Below, in pieces: positions 40,976 to 54,115 of a stretch of 64,000 nucleotides of DNA (its first letter is position 1; every line of letters begins with the position of its first letter). The stretch spans positions 977,658-1,041,657 of the forward strand of contig NC_021673.1 of NCBI RefSeq assembly GCF_000247815.1, given 5' to 3'. The translations under genes and the position numbers were made by a program. The notes below the pieces were generated by a model that saw only the letters and a program-made list of their open reading frames with translations, did no database searches and was not told where the DNA came from. This DNA comes from Ficedula albicollis (taxonomy: Eukaryota > Chordata > Aves > Passeriformes > Muscicapidae).

Positions 40976-41978
40976 AACACATCCAGGGATGGGGGATACT
41001 GAACACATCCAGGGATGGGGGATACTGAACACATCCAGGGATGGGGGATACTGAACACATCCAGGGATGGGGGATACTGAACACATCCAGGGATGGGGGA
41101 TACTGAACACATCCAGGGATGGGGGATACTGAACACATCCAGGGATGGGGGATACTGAACACATCCAGGGATGGGGGATACTGAACACATCCAGGGATGG
41201 GGGATACTGAACACATCCAGGGATGGGGGATACTGAACACATCCAGGGATGGGGGATACTGAACACATCCAGGGATGGGGGATACTGAACACATCCAGGG
41301 ATGGGGGATACTGAACACATCCAGGGATGGGGGATACTGAACACATCCAGGGATGGGGGATACTGAACACATCCAGGGATGGGGGATACTGAACACATCC
41401 AGGGATGGGGGATACTGAACACATCCAGGGATGGGGGATACTGAACACATCCAGGGATGGGGGATACTGAACACATCCAGGGATGGGGGATACTGAACAC
41501 ATCCAGGGATGGGGGATACTGAACACATCCAGGGATGGGGGATACTGAACACATCCAGGGATGGGGGATACTGAACACATCCAGGGATGGGGGATACTGA
41601 ACACATCCAGGGATGGGGGATACTGAACACATCCAGGGATGGGGGATACTGAACACATCCAGGGATGGGGGATACTGAACACATCCAGGGATGGGGGATA
41701 CTGAACACATCCAGGGATGGGGGATACTGAACACATCCAGGGATGGGGGATACTGAACACATCCAGGGATGGGGGATACTGAACACATCCAGGGATGGGG
41801 GATACTGAACACATCCAGGGATGGGGGATACTGAACACATCCAGGGATGGGGGATACTGAACACATCCAGGGATGGGGGATACTGAACACATCCAGGGAT
41901 GGGGGATACTGAACACATCCAGGGATGGGGGATACTGAACACATCCAGGGGTGGGGAGTATTGAACACATCCAGGGAT
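40958..41978 (+). repeat. 26-bp minisatellite, about 38 copies
   Basis: Nearly perfect tandem units containing ACACATCCAGGGATGGGGGA and TACTGA, period 26 bp. Copies at the two ends are diverged (GGGAGATACTG at left; GGTGGGGAGTATTG at right) and the interior is homogeneous. It lies in intron 15. Long frames through it on the - strand arise because three units make 78 nt without stops. Confidence 0.95.
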
Positions 41979-42164
41979 GATGGTTCTATAGTTTTTGGGG
42001 CCAATCAGGAATTCGCAACTTGCAGGAATATTTTTGGTTTTTTGACTGTTGGAGGGAGATTAGTGGATAAAAGCTGAGTAAAAGGTGGATGTGGGAGCTC
42101 AGCTTCCACTGGCTTTTGGAAGTAGAGTCAGGAGCTACGAGAATTAATTATATTACAAAAATCT

Positions 42165-42315
42165 AAGGATAATATTAAGAAGGAATTCCTGTCTGGGAGG
42201 GTGGGGAGAGGCTGGGATGGAATTCCCAGAGAAGCTGTGGCTGCCCCTGGATCCCTGGAGGATCCCTGGAGGTGTCCAAGGCCAGGTTGGTGCTTGGAGC
42301 ACCGTGGTCTAGTGG
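42165..42315 (+). mobile_element. CR1 LINE 3' fragment
   Basis: Sense CR1: CCAGAGAAGCTGTGGCTG, GGAGGTGTCCAAGGCCAGG, GGAGCACCGTGGTCTAGTGG. GGATCCCTGGAG is doubled inside. Confidence 0.75.
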
Positions 42316-42397
42316 AAGCTGCGCTCCTGCAGTAAAGGATTTTTTTTGGCGTGGGGGGGAAAGCATCTGAGTTTGATTCCCTGATTCCCTGTTCCAG

Positions 42398-42532
42398 AGC
42401 TATGCCCAGCCAGGTCTCCAGTACATCCAGGGCCAGCAGATCTACACAGCTCATCCACAGGGAGTCATTGTGCAGCCACCCACGGCCGTCACCACCATCG
42501 TGGCAGCCGGGCAGCCCCAGCCCATCCAGCAG
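42398..42532 (+). CDS. SETD2: SETD2 exon 16: Gln/Pro-rich linker
   Basis: Acceptor CTGTTCCAG to 42397, donor GTGAGG at 42533. Forty-five codons: SYAQPGLQYIQGQQIYTAHP followed by QGVIVQPPTAVTTIVAAGQP and QPIQQ. Phase 0 at both ends. Confidence 0.96.
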
Positions 42533-42641
42533 GTGAGGATCCAGAGGGATGGGAAGGGTTCTCCCCTGGGATAAAGAGCTGCCAGGGCACCTTCTGTGAT
42601 CCCTCACAACTTCCTCATCATCCCTCCTGTGCTGTTTGCAG

Positions 42642-42781
42642 CAAGAGCTGGTGGTCAGCAACAACCTCCTGGATCTGCCTCCGCCTTCCCCTCCCAAACC
42701 CAAAACCATCGTCCTCCCTCCCAACTGGAAAACAGCCCGGGATCCTGAGGGGAAGATCTACTACTACCACGTGGTCACCAG
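42642..42781 (+). CDS. SETD2: SETD2 exon 17: first half of WW domain
   Basis: Acceptor GCTGTTTGCAG to 42641, donor GTGGGT at 42782. It encodes QELVVSNNLLDLPPPSPPKP, a proline-rich segment reported to fold back on the WW domain, then KTIVLPPNWKTARDPEGKIY and YYHVVT. It contains the first WW tryptophan (NWKTA) and the YYY strand. It ends in phase 2 inside the Arg codon. Only a short intron (42533-42641) separates it from exon 16. Confidence 0.96.
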
Positions 42782-43701
42782 GTGGGTATGGACATGGCTG
42801 TCCCCTGTCCCCAAGTGCCACATCCACAGGGCTTTGAGGTCCCTCTGGGATGGGCACTTCACCCTTTCCATGAAGGAGTTTTCCCAATATCCAGCCTGAA
42901 CATCCCTCTTGTTCCCTCTTGTTCCTGTCACTTGTTTTTTGGGACCAGAGCCCAGCTCCCACCTCCATAGGAGGAAACACGATTTTCCCAATGCTTTTCC
43001 TACACCTTTCCCATCAGTTTTGGAAAAAAAACCCCAGGTTTTGGATCAATCCCTATGAATTTACCTGAAATTATAATGACTTTTAAGCTTCTAAAAAGGG
43101 CTTTTTAAAAATTTCCAACTCCATGGGAGGTGTGGATGGGGATCCACCTCTGAAGGGATAAGCAGGAAGATTTTCTTCCATATCCATTTCCTGCTGTCAG
43201 TTCTTCCTGGCACACAATTCCTTGCATCCGTGAATCTTTTCCATTTCCCTTTTGGATTCCTCCCTGCTCCCTGGCACACAGCAGAGCAGGAGACCCTCAA
43301 ACATCTGGAATTCCAACCAGTGCAGCAGGAATTGGTGAATTATGTTGTTTGGAAGTGTCAGGATGGGATGAGGAGACCCAAGGGAGCCTTGGTGGAGGCT
43401 GAACCTTCCCTGGGCTCTGCTGGGATGTTCCCACCTTTCCATGCTGGAAATCCCATCCTGGTGACAATCCCACCGTGTCACCATGGTAGAAAATGGTGCA
43501 GATTCCTATTTTTCAGTTCTTCCTGCTTGGATTTAACCTTCTCCAACTTAGAAACCTTCAAGTTAAGAGCAAGGCCGTGAATTAAACGTGTCAGGAATTC
43601 TGATGGCCGATGGAACCCCGATGTCCCAGCTGATGGGATCATCCATGAGCAGGTCCCAGTTTCTCTGAGGAGGTGACAATTTGCTGTTTTCCTTCCTCCA
43701 G
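42782..43701 (+). other. SETD2 intron 17
   Basis: Begins inside a CR1-like fragment (42785-42920); the rest is unique intron. Confidence 0.65.
42785..42920 (-). mobile_element. CR1-like fragment
   Basis: Antisense CR1-subfamily words CCCCAAGTGCCACATCCACA and CAATATCCAGCCTGAACATC, starting just inside intron 17. Confidence 0.6.
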
Positions 43702-43813
43702 ACAAACCCAGTGGGATCCTCCAACCTGGGACAGCCCCGGGGACGACGCCAGCCTGGAGCACGAGGCTGAGATGGACCTGGGCACCCCCACGTATGATGA
43801 GAACCCCATGAAG
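43702..43813 (+). CDS. SETD2: SETD2 exon 18: second half of WW domain
   Basis: Acceptor TTCCTCCAG to 43701, donor GTGAGG at 43814. It encodes QTQWDPPTWDSPGDDASLEH followed by EAEMDLGTPTYDENPMK. The second WW tryptophan is in QTQWDPP. Phase 2 in, 0 out. Confidence 0.96.
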
Positions 43814-45939
43814 GTGAGGGGGACGAATCCTTGGGATGGACCATGGGCTGGGAGGTCAGTGTGGAGCTGGGAGGTGGCAGAGGGACAGAAGTGACCCCAG
43901 ATCCTTTGGAGTGGCTCCACTGGCCACACTCAGGGCTCGAGTGGACACCGGACTTCCCTGAAGTTCTGCCCTGTGTGTGGAGCTGGCCAAAAAAATGGGA
44001 ATGAGGTGGAATAACATTGGAATAACATTGGAAAAGAACAAACTAAGGGTGTAGCTCAGGAGCCTTTCCCATACCTGATTCCTTAAAAAGCTGGAGAAAA
44101 TCCATGGGAAGAAAGGAATCAATTCTCCCACTGCTCTGGTGCTCCCACATTCCCGGGGTTTTCCTGGAGGTGTTGTCCATCCTGCAGCACCCAGGAACAT
44201 CCCACGTGGCTGCTGTTGCCATTCCATGTGCTGCCAGGATCCCAAGGGTTAATCCCACTCCCAGAATGCCTCTGAGTGCTCCTGCCAGGATTCCTCCGAC
44301 AAAATTACGAACAAATATCTTTCTGGAAAAAAGTTAATTGGAAAATGAGCTCAGAGCTGGCACTCCCTGCTCAGCCAGGGAGCTGCTGCTTCCACAGAGG
44401 AATCCAGGGAACCTTTTCATGGATTTTTACCCCTGGAACAGTGTCACATTTATCCCATGACATTCCCTGATATTCTAGAATCTTGGTGTTACAAATATTC
44501 TTTGCAGATATTTGCAAATACTGGGGTTGCAGATATTGGGATTGAGCGAGAAAATGTGAATTAGAAGCTCTGAAGGGAGATTTGAAGCTGGAATAGCTGG
44601 GAAATGCATCCCTGTGGAGGGATGAGCTGAAGTTCAGTGGTGGAGAGCAGCTTGGAGATGTTTGGGAACACCCCTGGGATGGGAAGAGGTGCTGAGGAGG
44701 AGGTTGGGATTTTCTGAGCAAGGACATAGAGCTGTGCTGGTGCTTTCCAGCTTGGGAGCTGTTTTCCTGTGGAATTTTGAGGGTCTTGGTGCTGCCTGCA
44801 CAGCAGAGGGAGCAGCAAGGAAAGGCATTTCCACAAATGTGGGCTTTTATCCCATAAATTTGGGTTAAGAGGAGCCCTCCAAGGGCTTCACCTCCGGCTG
44901 GACACGAACCAGCTGCTCCTTCCAGGTTTTGTTGCTCACTCCAAACCCCAAATCCCTGAATTTCCCTGAATCCACGAATCCCTCATTCCTCAATGAGCCA
45001 TGACTCTGGCTGACCTCAGGCTGAGCTGGTTCCTGCTCACTCCAGAGCTTTCATTCCTTTTCTTCTGGGCCAGGATGGCTGCAAGGTCAGGTTTTTCCTG
45101 GCACTGAATTCCCATGGTCTCAGCTCCTGCCTCTGATGTTTCCACCCTGGAATTGCAACCACATTCCTTGGATGTTTTACCCTCCTCCCCACCCCACACC
45201 TTTCCCAGATGGATTAAACCCACCCAGGAGGGATTAAACCCACTGGCACCATCCAGCAGCTGCTGCTGCTATTCCCAGTGTTCCTGGGCCGTGGGGGAGG
45301 ATTTTGATGGAAAGGCACAAGAGGAGAGGCAAGCCAGGATCACTGTTCCCTTTAAAGCACACTTGAAATCTTGTTTTTCCCTTGGAAAAATGGCTTTCCT
45401 GAGGGAGGAAGGCCAGCAGGGACACTGGGCTGGATGCTGAAGGTTTTGCATCCTTTTAGATGGAAAATTTGGATTTGGGGTGAGTCTGTCTCTGCCCATT
45501 GGTTCCCCATGGAAAGGTTGGTGTCAGTGGAGCAGATCCCAGCTGCTGGGAAAGAGAATCCAACTCAGCCTGCTACAGGTTTTCCCAAACATTTGGCTTC
45601 TTGATCCCATCCCAGGCTGGTTTCCCCCCCATCTTTGTGGCTTCTCCATTCCCATCTCCTCCAGAGGCTGGAAAATAGGGACAGCACCATTCTGGGGATT
45701 TTCCTGTGTTAGTTTTCCTGGCAGTCCTTGGATTAGAGAATTCCCTTTAGAGGGGTGAGGGAGGAAGGCCTTGATGTGGAGATTTTCATCTTAAAATAAA
45801 TTTAAAATGGAATTTTAGCCTAAAATTAGGAAGAATTCTCCAAGGAGGAATTGGCACCTTGGCACAAGGAGGAGCTTGGAAATGGAGTTTTCATTTCTCC
45901 TCCTCATTTTTTCCTGCCAATTTTGACACAGATTTTTGC

Positions 45940-46465
45940 CCTCATGCCACATGGAGAGGGGATGGATGGGGAAAGGTCTGGGGGCAGAGAAGAGTTTGGG
46001 GATGGAGAAAGAATTGGAGGAGAAGGACTGGGTGAAGGAGAAGGATTTTGAGGTGGGGAAGGGATTGGTGGAGAAAGGTTTGATGGAGAAAGACTTGGTG
46101 ATGAAGAAGGGATTGCTGATGGAGAAGGGTTTGGGGGTGGAGAAGGGATTGGTTATGGAGAAAAGTGATGGAGAAGGATTTTGGGGCTGGGGAAGGATTC
46201 CATGATGGAGAAGGGATTGGTAATGGAGAAGGAATTTGGAGGTGGAGAAGGATTTGGTGGGGAAAAGTTTGGGGATGGAGAAGGATTTTGGGGTGGAAGA
46301 GAATTTGGAGGTGGAGAAGGGGGCAGTAGAAGTGTTTGGGAATGACAAATGGTTTGGGAATGACAGGTTGGGGAAGGGTTTGGGAATGAAGAGGGGGTTT
46401 GGGAATGATAAAGGGTTTGGGAATGACAAGGGATTTGGGAATATGAGGGATTTGCCATGGAGCAC
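45940..46465 (+). repeat. Purine-rich degenerate array, intron 18
   Basis: Almost only A and G with T: words such as GATGGAGAAGGGATTGG and GGTGGAGAAGGATTTGG, period about 18 bp, heavily diverged. Confidence 0.8.
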
Positions 46466-47269
46466 TGCAGGGTTTGGTGCCTGAGCCATCCTGAGCCATC
46501 TGCTCCCCATTCTCAGCCTTTTGAAGTGGCAGCCGAGCCTGGGGCCGGAGCTTTGATGTCCCTGCTCCGGCCAAGCCTCGGCCATAAAACCTCCATTTTC
46601 GACTGATTTACACCCTGTCCCTTTGCTCCCGGGATTTTGCAGCTCTGCCCTCCAGCCAGGCACATTTGTAGGGATTGAAAGGGATTTTTTTCACTGTTAA
46701 ATACTTCTAAAAAGTGGGATTTTTTTAATTAAAAGAAATATTGGGACATCATCAAAGAGCAGAAGGAGAAGGGAAACCTCCCCCCAGCTTTGCAAACCTT
46801 TAACAAATAATTTTGCTCTTCCCGTCCTTACAATCCAAGTTGGGATGACCTGGATCCCAAAAAACGGTGTTGGTGCAGGGATGCTGCTTTTCCCTTGTTA
46901 GGCTCCAAGGAAATCACAGAATTTGGGATGGGAGTGTGTGGGAGGTGGGTGTGGATCCAGCATGAAGGGCTGGGCCCTGGGATGCAGCTGGAGTGGATTC
47001 GACTCCGTTAGTAAATCGGGGATCAGTACTCAGGGAAGCAGCCAGAAATTCCGAGAAAATTCCCTTTATCTTGCCTGTAGCTAAAGATAATCCGTGTGAA
47101 TGCTTGTGGGGGGCCCCAGCCCTCCTGGGGAATTCCTGAAGGAAAATCCACCACCACAGGACTACTCCCGCTATGGACCAGCCTGACTGCCCCAGGACCC
47201 ACTCCTGCTCTTTTTCCAGCTTTTTTTCCCAAAGCAAACAAGAGCGAGGAGTGGTCCCTGTGCCTCCCA

Positions 47270-47990
47270 GCCCAGGAGTGTGCTGGGAATTGTGCCAGGA
47301 TTGGGCTGGGAAATGTGTTGGGACCAAGCTGGGGAGTGCCAGGAGCAAGGCTGGGAAATGCTGGGACTGGGCTGGGGGCTGTGCTGGGATCAGACTGGGA
47401 ATTGTGCCTGGATTGGGATGGGGAGCTCACAGGAACTGGGCTGGGAAACGCCTGCTTTGGGGTGTGGAGCATTCCAGGACTGGGCTGGGAAGCTCACCAG
47501 GAATGAGCTGGGAAGTGTGCCTGGATGGGGCTGGGATTGGGCTGGCAAATTCACTGGGATGAACTGGAAAGCTCACCTGGAAGTTCACCAGGACTGGGCA
47601 GGGAAGTTTGCTGGGATAAGGCTGGGAAGAGCACCAGGAGAGGGATGGGAAGCTGATGGGACCAGGCTGGGAAATGCCTGGTTTGGGGTGGGAGTGTGCT
47701 GGGAATCTGTGATCTGGGAATTGTACCTGGATCAGACCGGAAATGTGCTGGCCTTGGGCTGGGAAGGGCATTGGGAACGGGTTGAGGAGTGGCTGGAATG
47801 GGCCTGGAAGCTCAGCAGAGCTGGGCTGAGCAGATCATTGGGATCAGGATGGGAAGATCTGGATTGGGCTTGGGCTGAGCAGCTCTTTGGGATCAGGATG
47901 GGAAGATCTGGATTGGGCTGGGAAGTGTGCTGGAACTGGGCTGGGAATGTCCCTGGGAATGGGCTGGAAGCCACCAGGCTGTGGGACAGG
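47270..47990 (+). repeat. Degenerate GGGCTGGGAA array, intron 18
   Basis: Many GGGCTGGGAA and TGTGCTGGGA words in loose tandem up to about 50 bp before the exon 19 acceptor. Confidence 0.75.
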
Positions 47991-48039
47991 AGCACTGTCC
48001 CCGAGGGAAGCGTTGCCATCCCCGTGTTCCCCTCTCCAG

Positions 48040-48120
48040 TCTTCCAAGAAGCCCAAGACGGCCGAAGCAGACACGTCCAGTGAGCTGGCCAAGAAAAGCA
48101 AGGAGGTGTTCAGGAAAGAG
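48040..48120 (+). CDS. SETD2: SETD2 exon 19: start of SRI region
   Basis: Acceptor CCCCTCTCCAG to 48039, donor GTGAGG at 48121. Twenty-seven codons: SSKKPKTAEADTSSELAKKS then KEVFRKE. This is the start of the SRI (Set2-Rpb1 interaction) helical bundle. A (GGGAT/GGGATAAT) array starts within about 10 bp of its donor. Confidence 0.96.
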
Positions 48121-48127
48121 GTGAGGG

Positions 48128-49550
<1,423 letters not shown>

Positions 49551-49571
49551 GATCCAGTGTGTCTCCCACAG

Positions 49572-49673
49572 ATGTCCCAGTTCATCGTGCAGTGCCTGAA
49601 TCCCTACCGGAAACCCGACTGCAAGGTGGGGCGGATCACCACCACCGAGGACTTCAAACACCTGGCACGCAAG
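49572..49673 (+). CDS. SETD2: SETD2 exon 20: SRI domain core
   Basis: Acceptor GTCTCCCACAG to 49571, donor GTGGGA at 49674. Thirty-four codons: MSQFIVQCLNPYRKPDCKVG followed by RITTTEDFKHLARK. This is the central helical segment of the SRI domain, which binds the Ser2/Ser5-phosphorylated CTD of RNA polymerase II. Identical to human over its length as far as I can tell. Confidence 0.96.
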
Positions 49674-49689
49674 GTGGGAGTGTGGGACA

Positions 49690-51090
49690 CAGGGACACGG
49701 GCATGGGGGGACACGGGGGGACATGGGATACAAGGACTTGGGAACACGAGGAGTACAGAACATGGGGACAGGGAGAGACACAGGGACATGGTCACACACA
49801 GGGTATGGGGACAAAGGATGTGGGGACATGGAGAGTACAGGGATGTGGGGACGTGGGACATGGGAACATGGATACAGGGACACAGGATGTGGGGACATAG
49901 GGACAGTGGTTACAGAGACATGAGGGTATGGGACATGGGAACATGGGGACAACAGGATGTGGGGACATGGGGACAGTGGGTACAGGGACATGGGGATGTG
50001 GGACATGGGAACATAGGAACACAGGGATGCTGAAACATGATACAGGGACATGGGGGTACAGGGACATGGAATGTGGGATTGGGGACATGGAGAGTGCAGG
50101 TTCATTGGAATGTGGGAAGTGGGGACATGGGGTATAGGGACATGAAGATGTGGGGACATGGAGGATAGAAGGGTGTGGGGTTCAAGGAGTTGGGAACTTG
50201 GGGATGCAGGGGGATGTGGAACATGGGGACATGAGGTACAGGGACAGTGGGGTATGAGGATGTGGGACATTGGGACATAGAAACATGGATACAGGGACAT
50301 GGGGACACAGGCATGAGGGGACATAGGGACAGTGGGTACAGAGACACGAGGATGTGGGACATGGGAACATGGATACAGGGACACAGGATGTGGGGACATG
50401 GAGAGTACAGGGATGTGGGGACGTGGGACATGGGAACATGGATACAGGGACACAGGATGTGGGGACATGGAGAGTACAGGGATGTGGGGACGTGGGACAT
50501 GGGAACATGGATACAGGGACACAGGATGTGGGGACATGGAGAGTACAGGGATGTGGGGACGTGGGACATGGGAACATGGATACAGGGACACAGGATGTGG
50601 GGACATGGAGAGTACAGGGATGTGGGGACGTGGGACATGGGAACATGGATACAGGGACACAGGATGTGGGGACATGGAGAGTACAGGGATGTGGGGACGT
50701 GGGACATGGGAACATGGATACAGGGACACAGGATGTGGGGACATGGAGAGTACAGGGATGTGGGGACGTGGGACATGGGAACATGGATACAGGGACACAG
50801 GATGTGGGGACATGGAGAGTACAGGGATGTGGGGACGTGGGACATGGGAACATGGATACAGGGACACAGGATGTGGGGACATGGAGAGTACAGGGATGTG
50901 GGGACGTGGGACATGGGAACATGGATACAGGGACACAGGATGTGGGGACATGGGGAGTACAGGGATGTGGGACATGGGAACATGGATACAGGGACACAGG
51001 ATGTGGGGACATGGAGAGTACAGGGATGTGGGGACGTGGGACATGGGAACATGGATACAGGGACACAGGATGTGGGGACATAGGGACAGT
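49690..51090 (+). repeat. GGGACATGG minisatellite with 69-bp higher-order unit, intron 20
   Basis: Loose GGGACATGGGAACATGGATA words form a higher-order 69-bp unit repeated about ten times (50345-51060), marked by GAGAGTACAGGGATGTGGGG. Sixty-nine is a multiple of three, so long frames run through it on both strands without being genes. Confidence 0.9.
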
Positions 51091-53300
51091 GGTTACAGAG
51101 ACATGAGGGTATGGGACATGGGAACATGGGGACAACAGGATGTGGGGACATGGGGACAGTGGGTACAGGGACATGGGGATGTGGGACATGGGAACATAGG
51201 AACACAGGGATGCTGAAACATGATACAGGGACATGGGGGTACAGGGACATGGAATGTGGGATTGGGGACATGGAGAGTGCAGGTTCATTGGAATGTGGGA
51301 AGTGGGGACATGGGGTATAGGGACATGAAGATGTGGGGACATGGAGGATAGAAGGGTGTGGGGTTCAAGGAGTTGGGAACTTGGGGATGCAGGGGGATGT
51401 GGAACATGGGGACATGAGGTACAGGGACAGTGGGGTGTGGGGGACAAAGAAATGGCCCCAGGAAATGGCATCGTGTCATTCCAGCTGCCTCCAGCTGCTT
51501 GGAGGATGAGGGAAGGGAAGGAGAAATAGTGGGGGGATATTGGGAGAACAATGGGAAATATTTAGGGAATATTAGGGGAATAACAGGGAATATTTGGGCA
51601 ATGATAGTGAATAATTGGGGAATAATGGATAAATAATATGGAGGAATAATAGGAAATATGTAGGGAATATTTGGGGAATAATAGAAAAGATTTGGGGAAT
51701 ATCTGGGCAAAAACAGAATAATTTAGGGAATATTTTGGAGTAATAGGAAATATTTAGGGATTAGTTGCAAATATTGGCATGATACCAAATACTTAGGGAA
51801 TATTTGGAAAATAATAGCAAATTGAATATTGGGAATTACTTGAGGAATATCTGGGAAGTAATAGAAAAAATAATGTAGGGAGTAATAGAGAATATTTGGG
51901 GAATAACAGGAAATATTTGGGGAGTAATAGGAGAATAGCTTGGGAATGTGTGGAAAAGAACAGCAGATATTGGGGGAACAATACCAAATATTTAGGTAAT
52001 ATTTAGGGAATATTTGAGGAGTATTTGGGGAATACTTGAGGAATATTTGGGGGATATTTGAGAAATATTTGGGGAGTAATATAACAATAGCTTGGGCAAT
52101 GTTTGGAAAATAACAGCAATATATTGAGGGAACACTACCAAATGATTAGGCAATATTTAGAGGATATTTGAGGAATATTTAAGGAATATTTAGGGTTACA
52201 GAGACATGAGGGTATGGGACATGGGAACATGGGGACAACAGGATGTGGGGACATGGGGACAGTGGGTACAGGGACATGGGGATGTGGGACATGGGAACAT
52301 AGGAACACAGGGATGCTGAAACATGATACAGGGACATGGAATGTGGGATTGGGGACATGGAGAGTGCAGGTTCATTGGAATGTGGGAAGTGGGGACATGG
52401 GGTATAGGGACATGAAGATGTGGGGACATGGAGGATAGAAGGGTGTGGGGTTCAAGGAGTTGGGAACTTGGGGATGCAGGGGGATGTGGAACATGGGGAC
52501 ATGAGGTACAGGGACAGTGGGGTGTGGGGGACAAAGAAATGGCCCCAGGAAATGGGATCGTGTCATTCCAGCTGCCTCCAGCTGCTTGGAGGATGAGGGA
52601 AGGGAAGGAGAAATAGTGGGGGGATATTGGGAGAACAATGGGAAATATTTAGGGAATATTAGGGGAATAACAGGGAATATTTGGGCAATGATAGTGAATA
52701 ATTGGGGAATAATGGATAAATAATATGGAGGAATAATAGGAAATATGTAGGGAATATTTGGGGAATAATAGAAAAGATTTGGGGAATATCTGGGCAAAAC
52801 CAGAATAACTTAGGGGATATTTTGGAATAATAGGAAATATTTAGGGATTAGTTGCAAATATTGGCATGATACCAAATACTTAGGGAATATTTGGAAAATA
52901 ATAGCAAATTGAATATTGGGAATTACTTGAGGAATATCTGGGAAGTAATAGAAAAAAATAATGTAGGGAGTAATAGAGAATATTTGGGGAATAACAGGAA
53001 ATATTTGGGGAGTAATAGGAGAATAGCTTGGGAATGTGTGGAAAATTGGGGAGTAACAGGAAATATTTGGGGAGTAATAGGAGAATAGCTTGGGAATGTG
53101 TGGAAAAGAACAGCAGATATTGGGGGAACAATACCAAATATTTAGGTAATATTTAGGGAATATTTGAGGAGTATTTGGGGAATACTTGAGGAATATTTGG
53201 GGGATATTTGAGAAATATTTGGGGAGTAATATAACAATAGCTTGGGCAATGTTTGGAAAATAACAGCAGATCTTGAGGGAACACTACCAAATATTTAGGG
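49912..53300 (+). repeat. Nested segmental duplications, intron 20
   Basis: A block starting TTACAGAGACATGAGGGTAT occurs at about 49912, 51093 and 52196. From 51093 a unit of about 1.1 kb (minisatellite block plus AT-rich array) is repeated at 52196 with high identity and small indels. Confidence 0.85.
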
Positions 53301-53930
53301 GATGTTTAGGGAATAATCTGACAGTGGCTCAGGGGGTATCTGGAGGTGAGAGGGAGTCTGGGGCAGTTGGAGCACAGTGGCTGGGGGAGCCAATTGCAGG
53401 AGTGGCTCCTGGAATTCCCGTGGAATTCCCACCTCCCCACAGCTGACCCACGGAGTGATGAACAAGGAGCTCAAGTACTGCAAGAACCCCGAGGACCTGG
53501 AGTGCAACGAGAACAGCAATGTTTGGAAAATAACAGCAAATATTGAGGAAACACTACCAAATATTTAGGGAATGATTAGGCAATATTTAGAGGATATTTG
53601 AGGAATATTTAAGGAATATTTAGGGAGTATTTGAGGAGTATTTAGGCAATATTTAGGGAATGTTGGATGAATATTTAGGCAATATTTGATGAATATTTGG
53701 GGGATATTTGAGGAATATTTGAGGAATATTTAGGCAATATTTAGGCAGTATTTAGGGAATGTTGGATGAATATTTAGGCAACATTTGATGAATATTTGGG
53801 GGATATTTGAGGAATATTTGGGGAGTAATATAACAATAGCTTGGGCAATGTTTGGAAAACACCAGCAGATCTTGAGGGAACACTACCAAATATTTAGGGG
53901 ATGTTTAGGGAATAATCTGACAGTGGCTCA
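51520..53930 (+). repeat. AT-rich GAATATTTGGGG array, intron 20
   Basis: Degenerate tandem words GGGAATATTTGGGGAATAA and TTTAGGCAATATTTAG over more than 2 kb, interrupted by the minisatellite block and the partial exon 21 copy. Confidence 0.85.
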
Positions 53931-54115
53931 GGGGGTATCTGGAGGTGAGAGGGAGTCTGGGGCAGTTGGAGCACAGTGGCTGGGGGAGCCAATTGCAGGA
54001 GTGGCTCCTGGAATTCCCGTGGAATTCCCACCTCCCCACAGCTGACCCACGGAGTGATGAACAAGGAGCTCAAGTACTGCAAGAACCCCGAGGACCTGGA
54101 GTGCAACGAGAACGT
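53220..54115 (+). repeat. About 600-bp tandem duplication containing the start of exon 21
   Basis: GGGGAGTAATATAACAATAG... through the exon 21 acceptor and 71 coding bases occurs at 53220-53513 and again at 53819-54112, offset 599 bp. The end of copy 1 runs into GCAATGTTTGGAAAATAACA, a word also found within the unit. Confidence 0.85.
53443..53568 (+). pseudogene. Partial upstream copy of terminal exon 21
   Basis: Acceptor CTCCCCACAG at 53433-53442 and the first 71 bp are the same as in exon 21 (LTHGVMNKELKYCKNPEDLE then CNEN). The sequence then switches to intronic repeat and reads SNVWKITANIEETLPNI before a stop at 53566-53568. It is part of a tandem duplication with an offset of about 599 bp. 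If spliced to exon 20 it would give an SRI domain without its last helix. The reading stays open for 17 more codons but no polyadenylation signal was noted immediately after it, so it is most likely a non-functional copy. Confidence 0.7.

Larger units (their letters stand above)
40662..42397 (+). other. SETD2 intron 15
   Basis: Dominated by the 26-bp minisatellite (about 40958-41978), with the CR1 fragment that precedes it (40840-40975) and another CR1 fragment at 42165-42315. Confidence 0.8.
43814..48039 (+). other. SETD2 intron 18
   Basis: 43814-45900 is ordinary unique intron. 45940-46465 is a purine-rich degenerate array of GATGGAGAAGG-type words. 47270-47990 is a degenerate array of GGGCTGGGAA/CTGGGAT words running up to exon 19. 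No coding exon seen. Confidence 0.75.

Noticed and set aside
40958..41978. CRISPR-like array
   Set aside because: Direct repeats have no unique spacers and the genome is vertebrate; it is a minisatellite.
40701..42004. Three overlapping - strand frames of 360-413 residues with a repeated PSLDVFSIPHPWMCSVSPIP motif
   Set aside because: The 26-bp repeat is open in all three frames; no gene-like composition or splice support.
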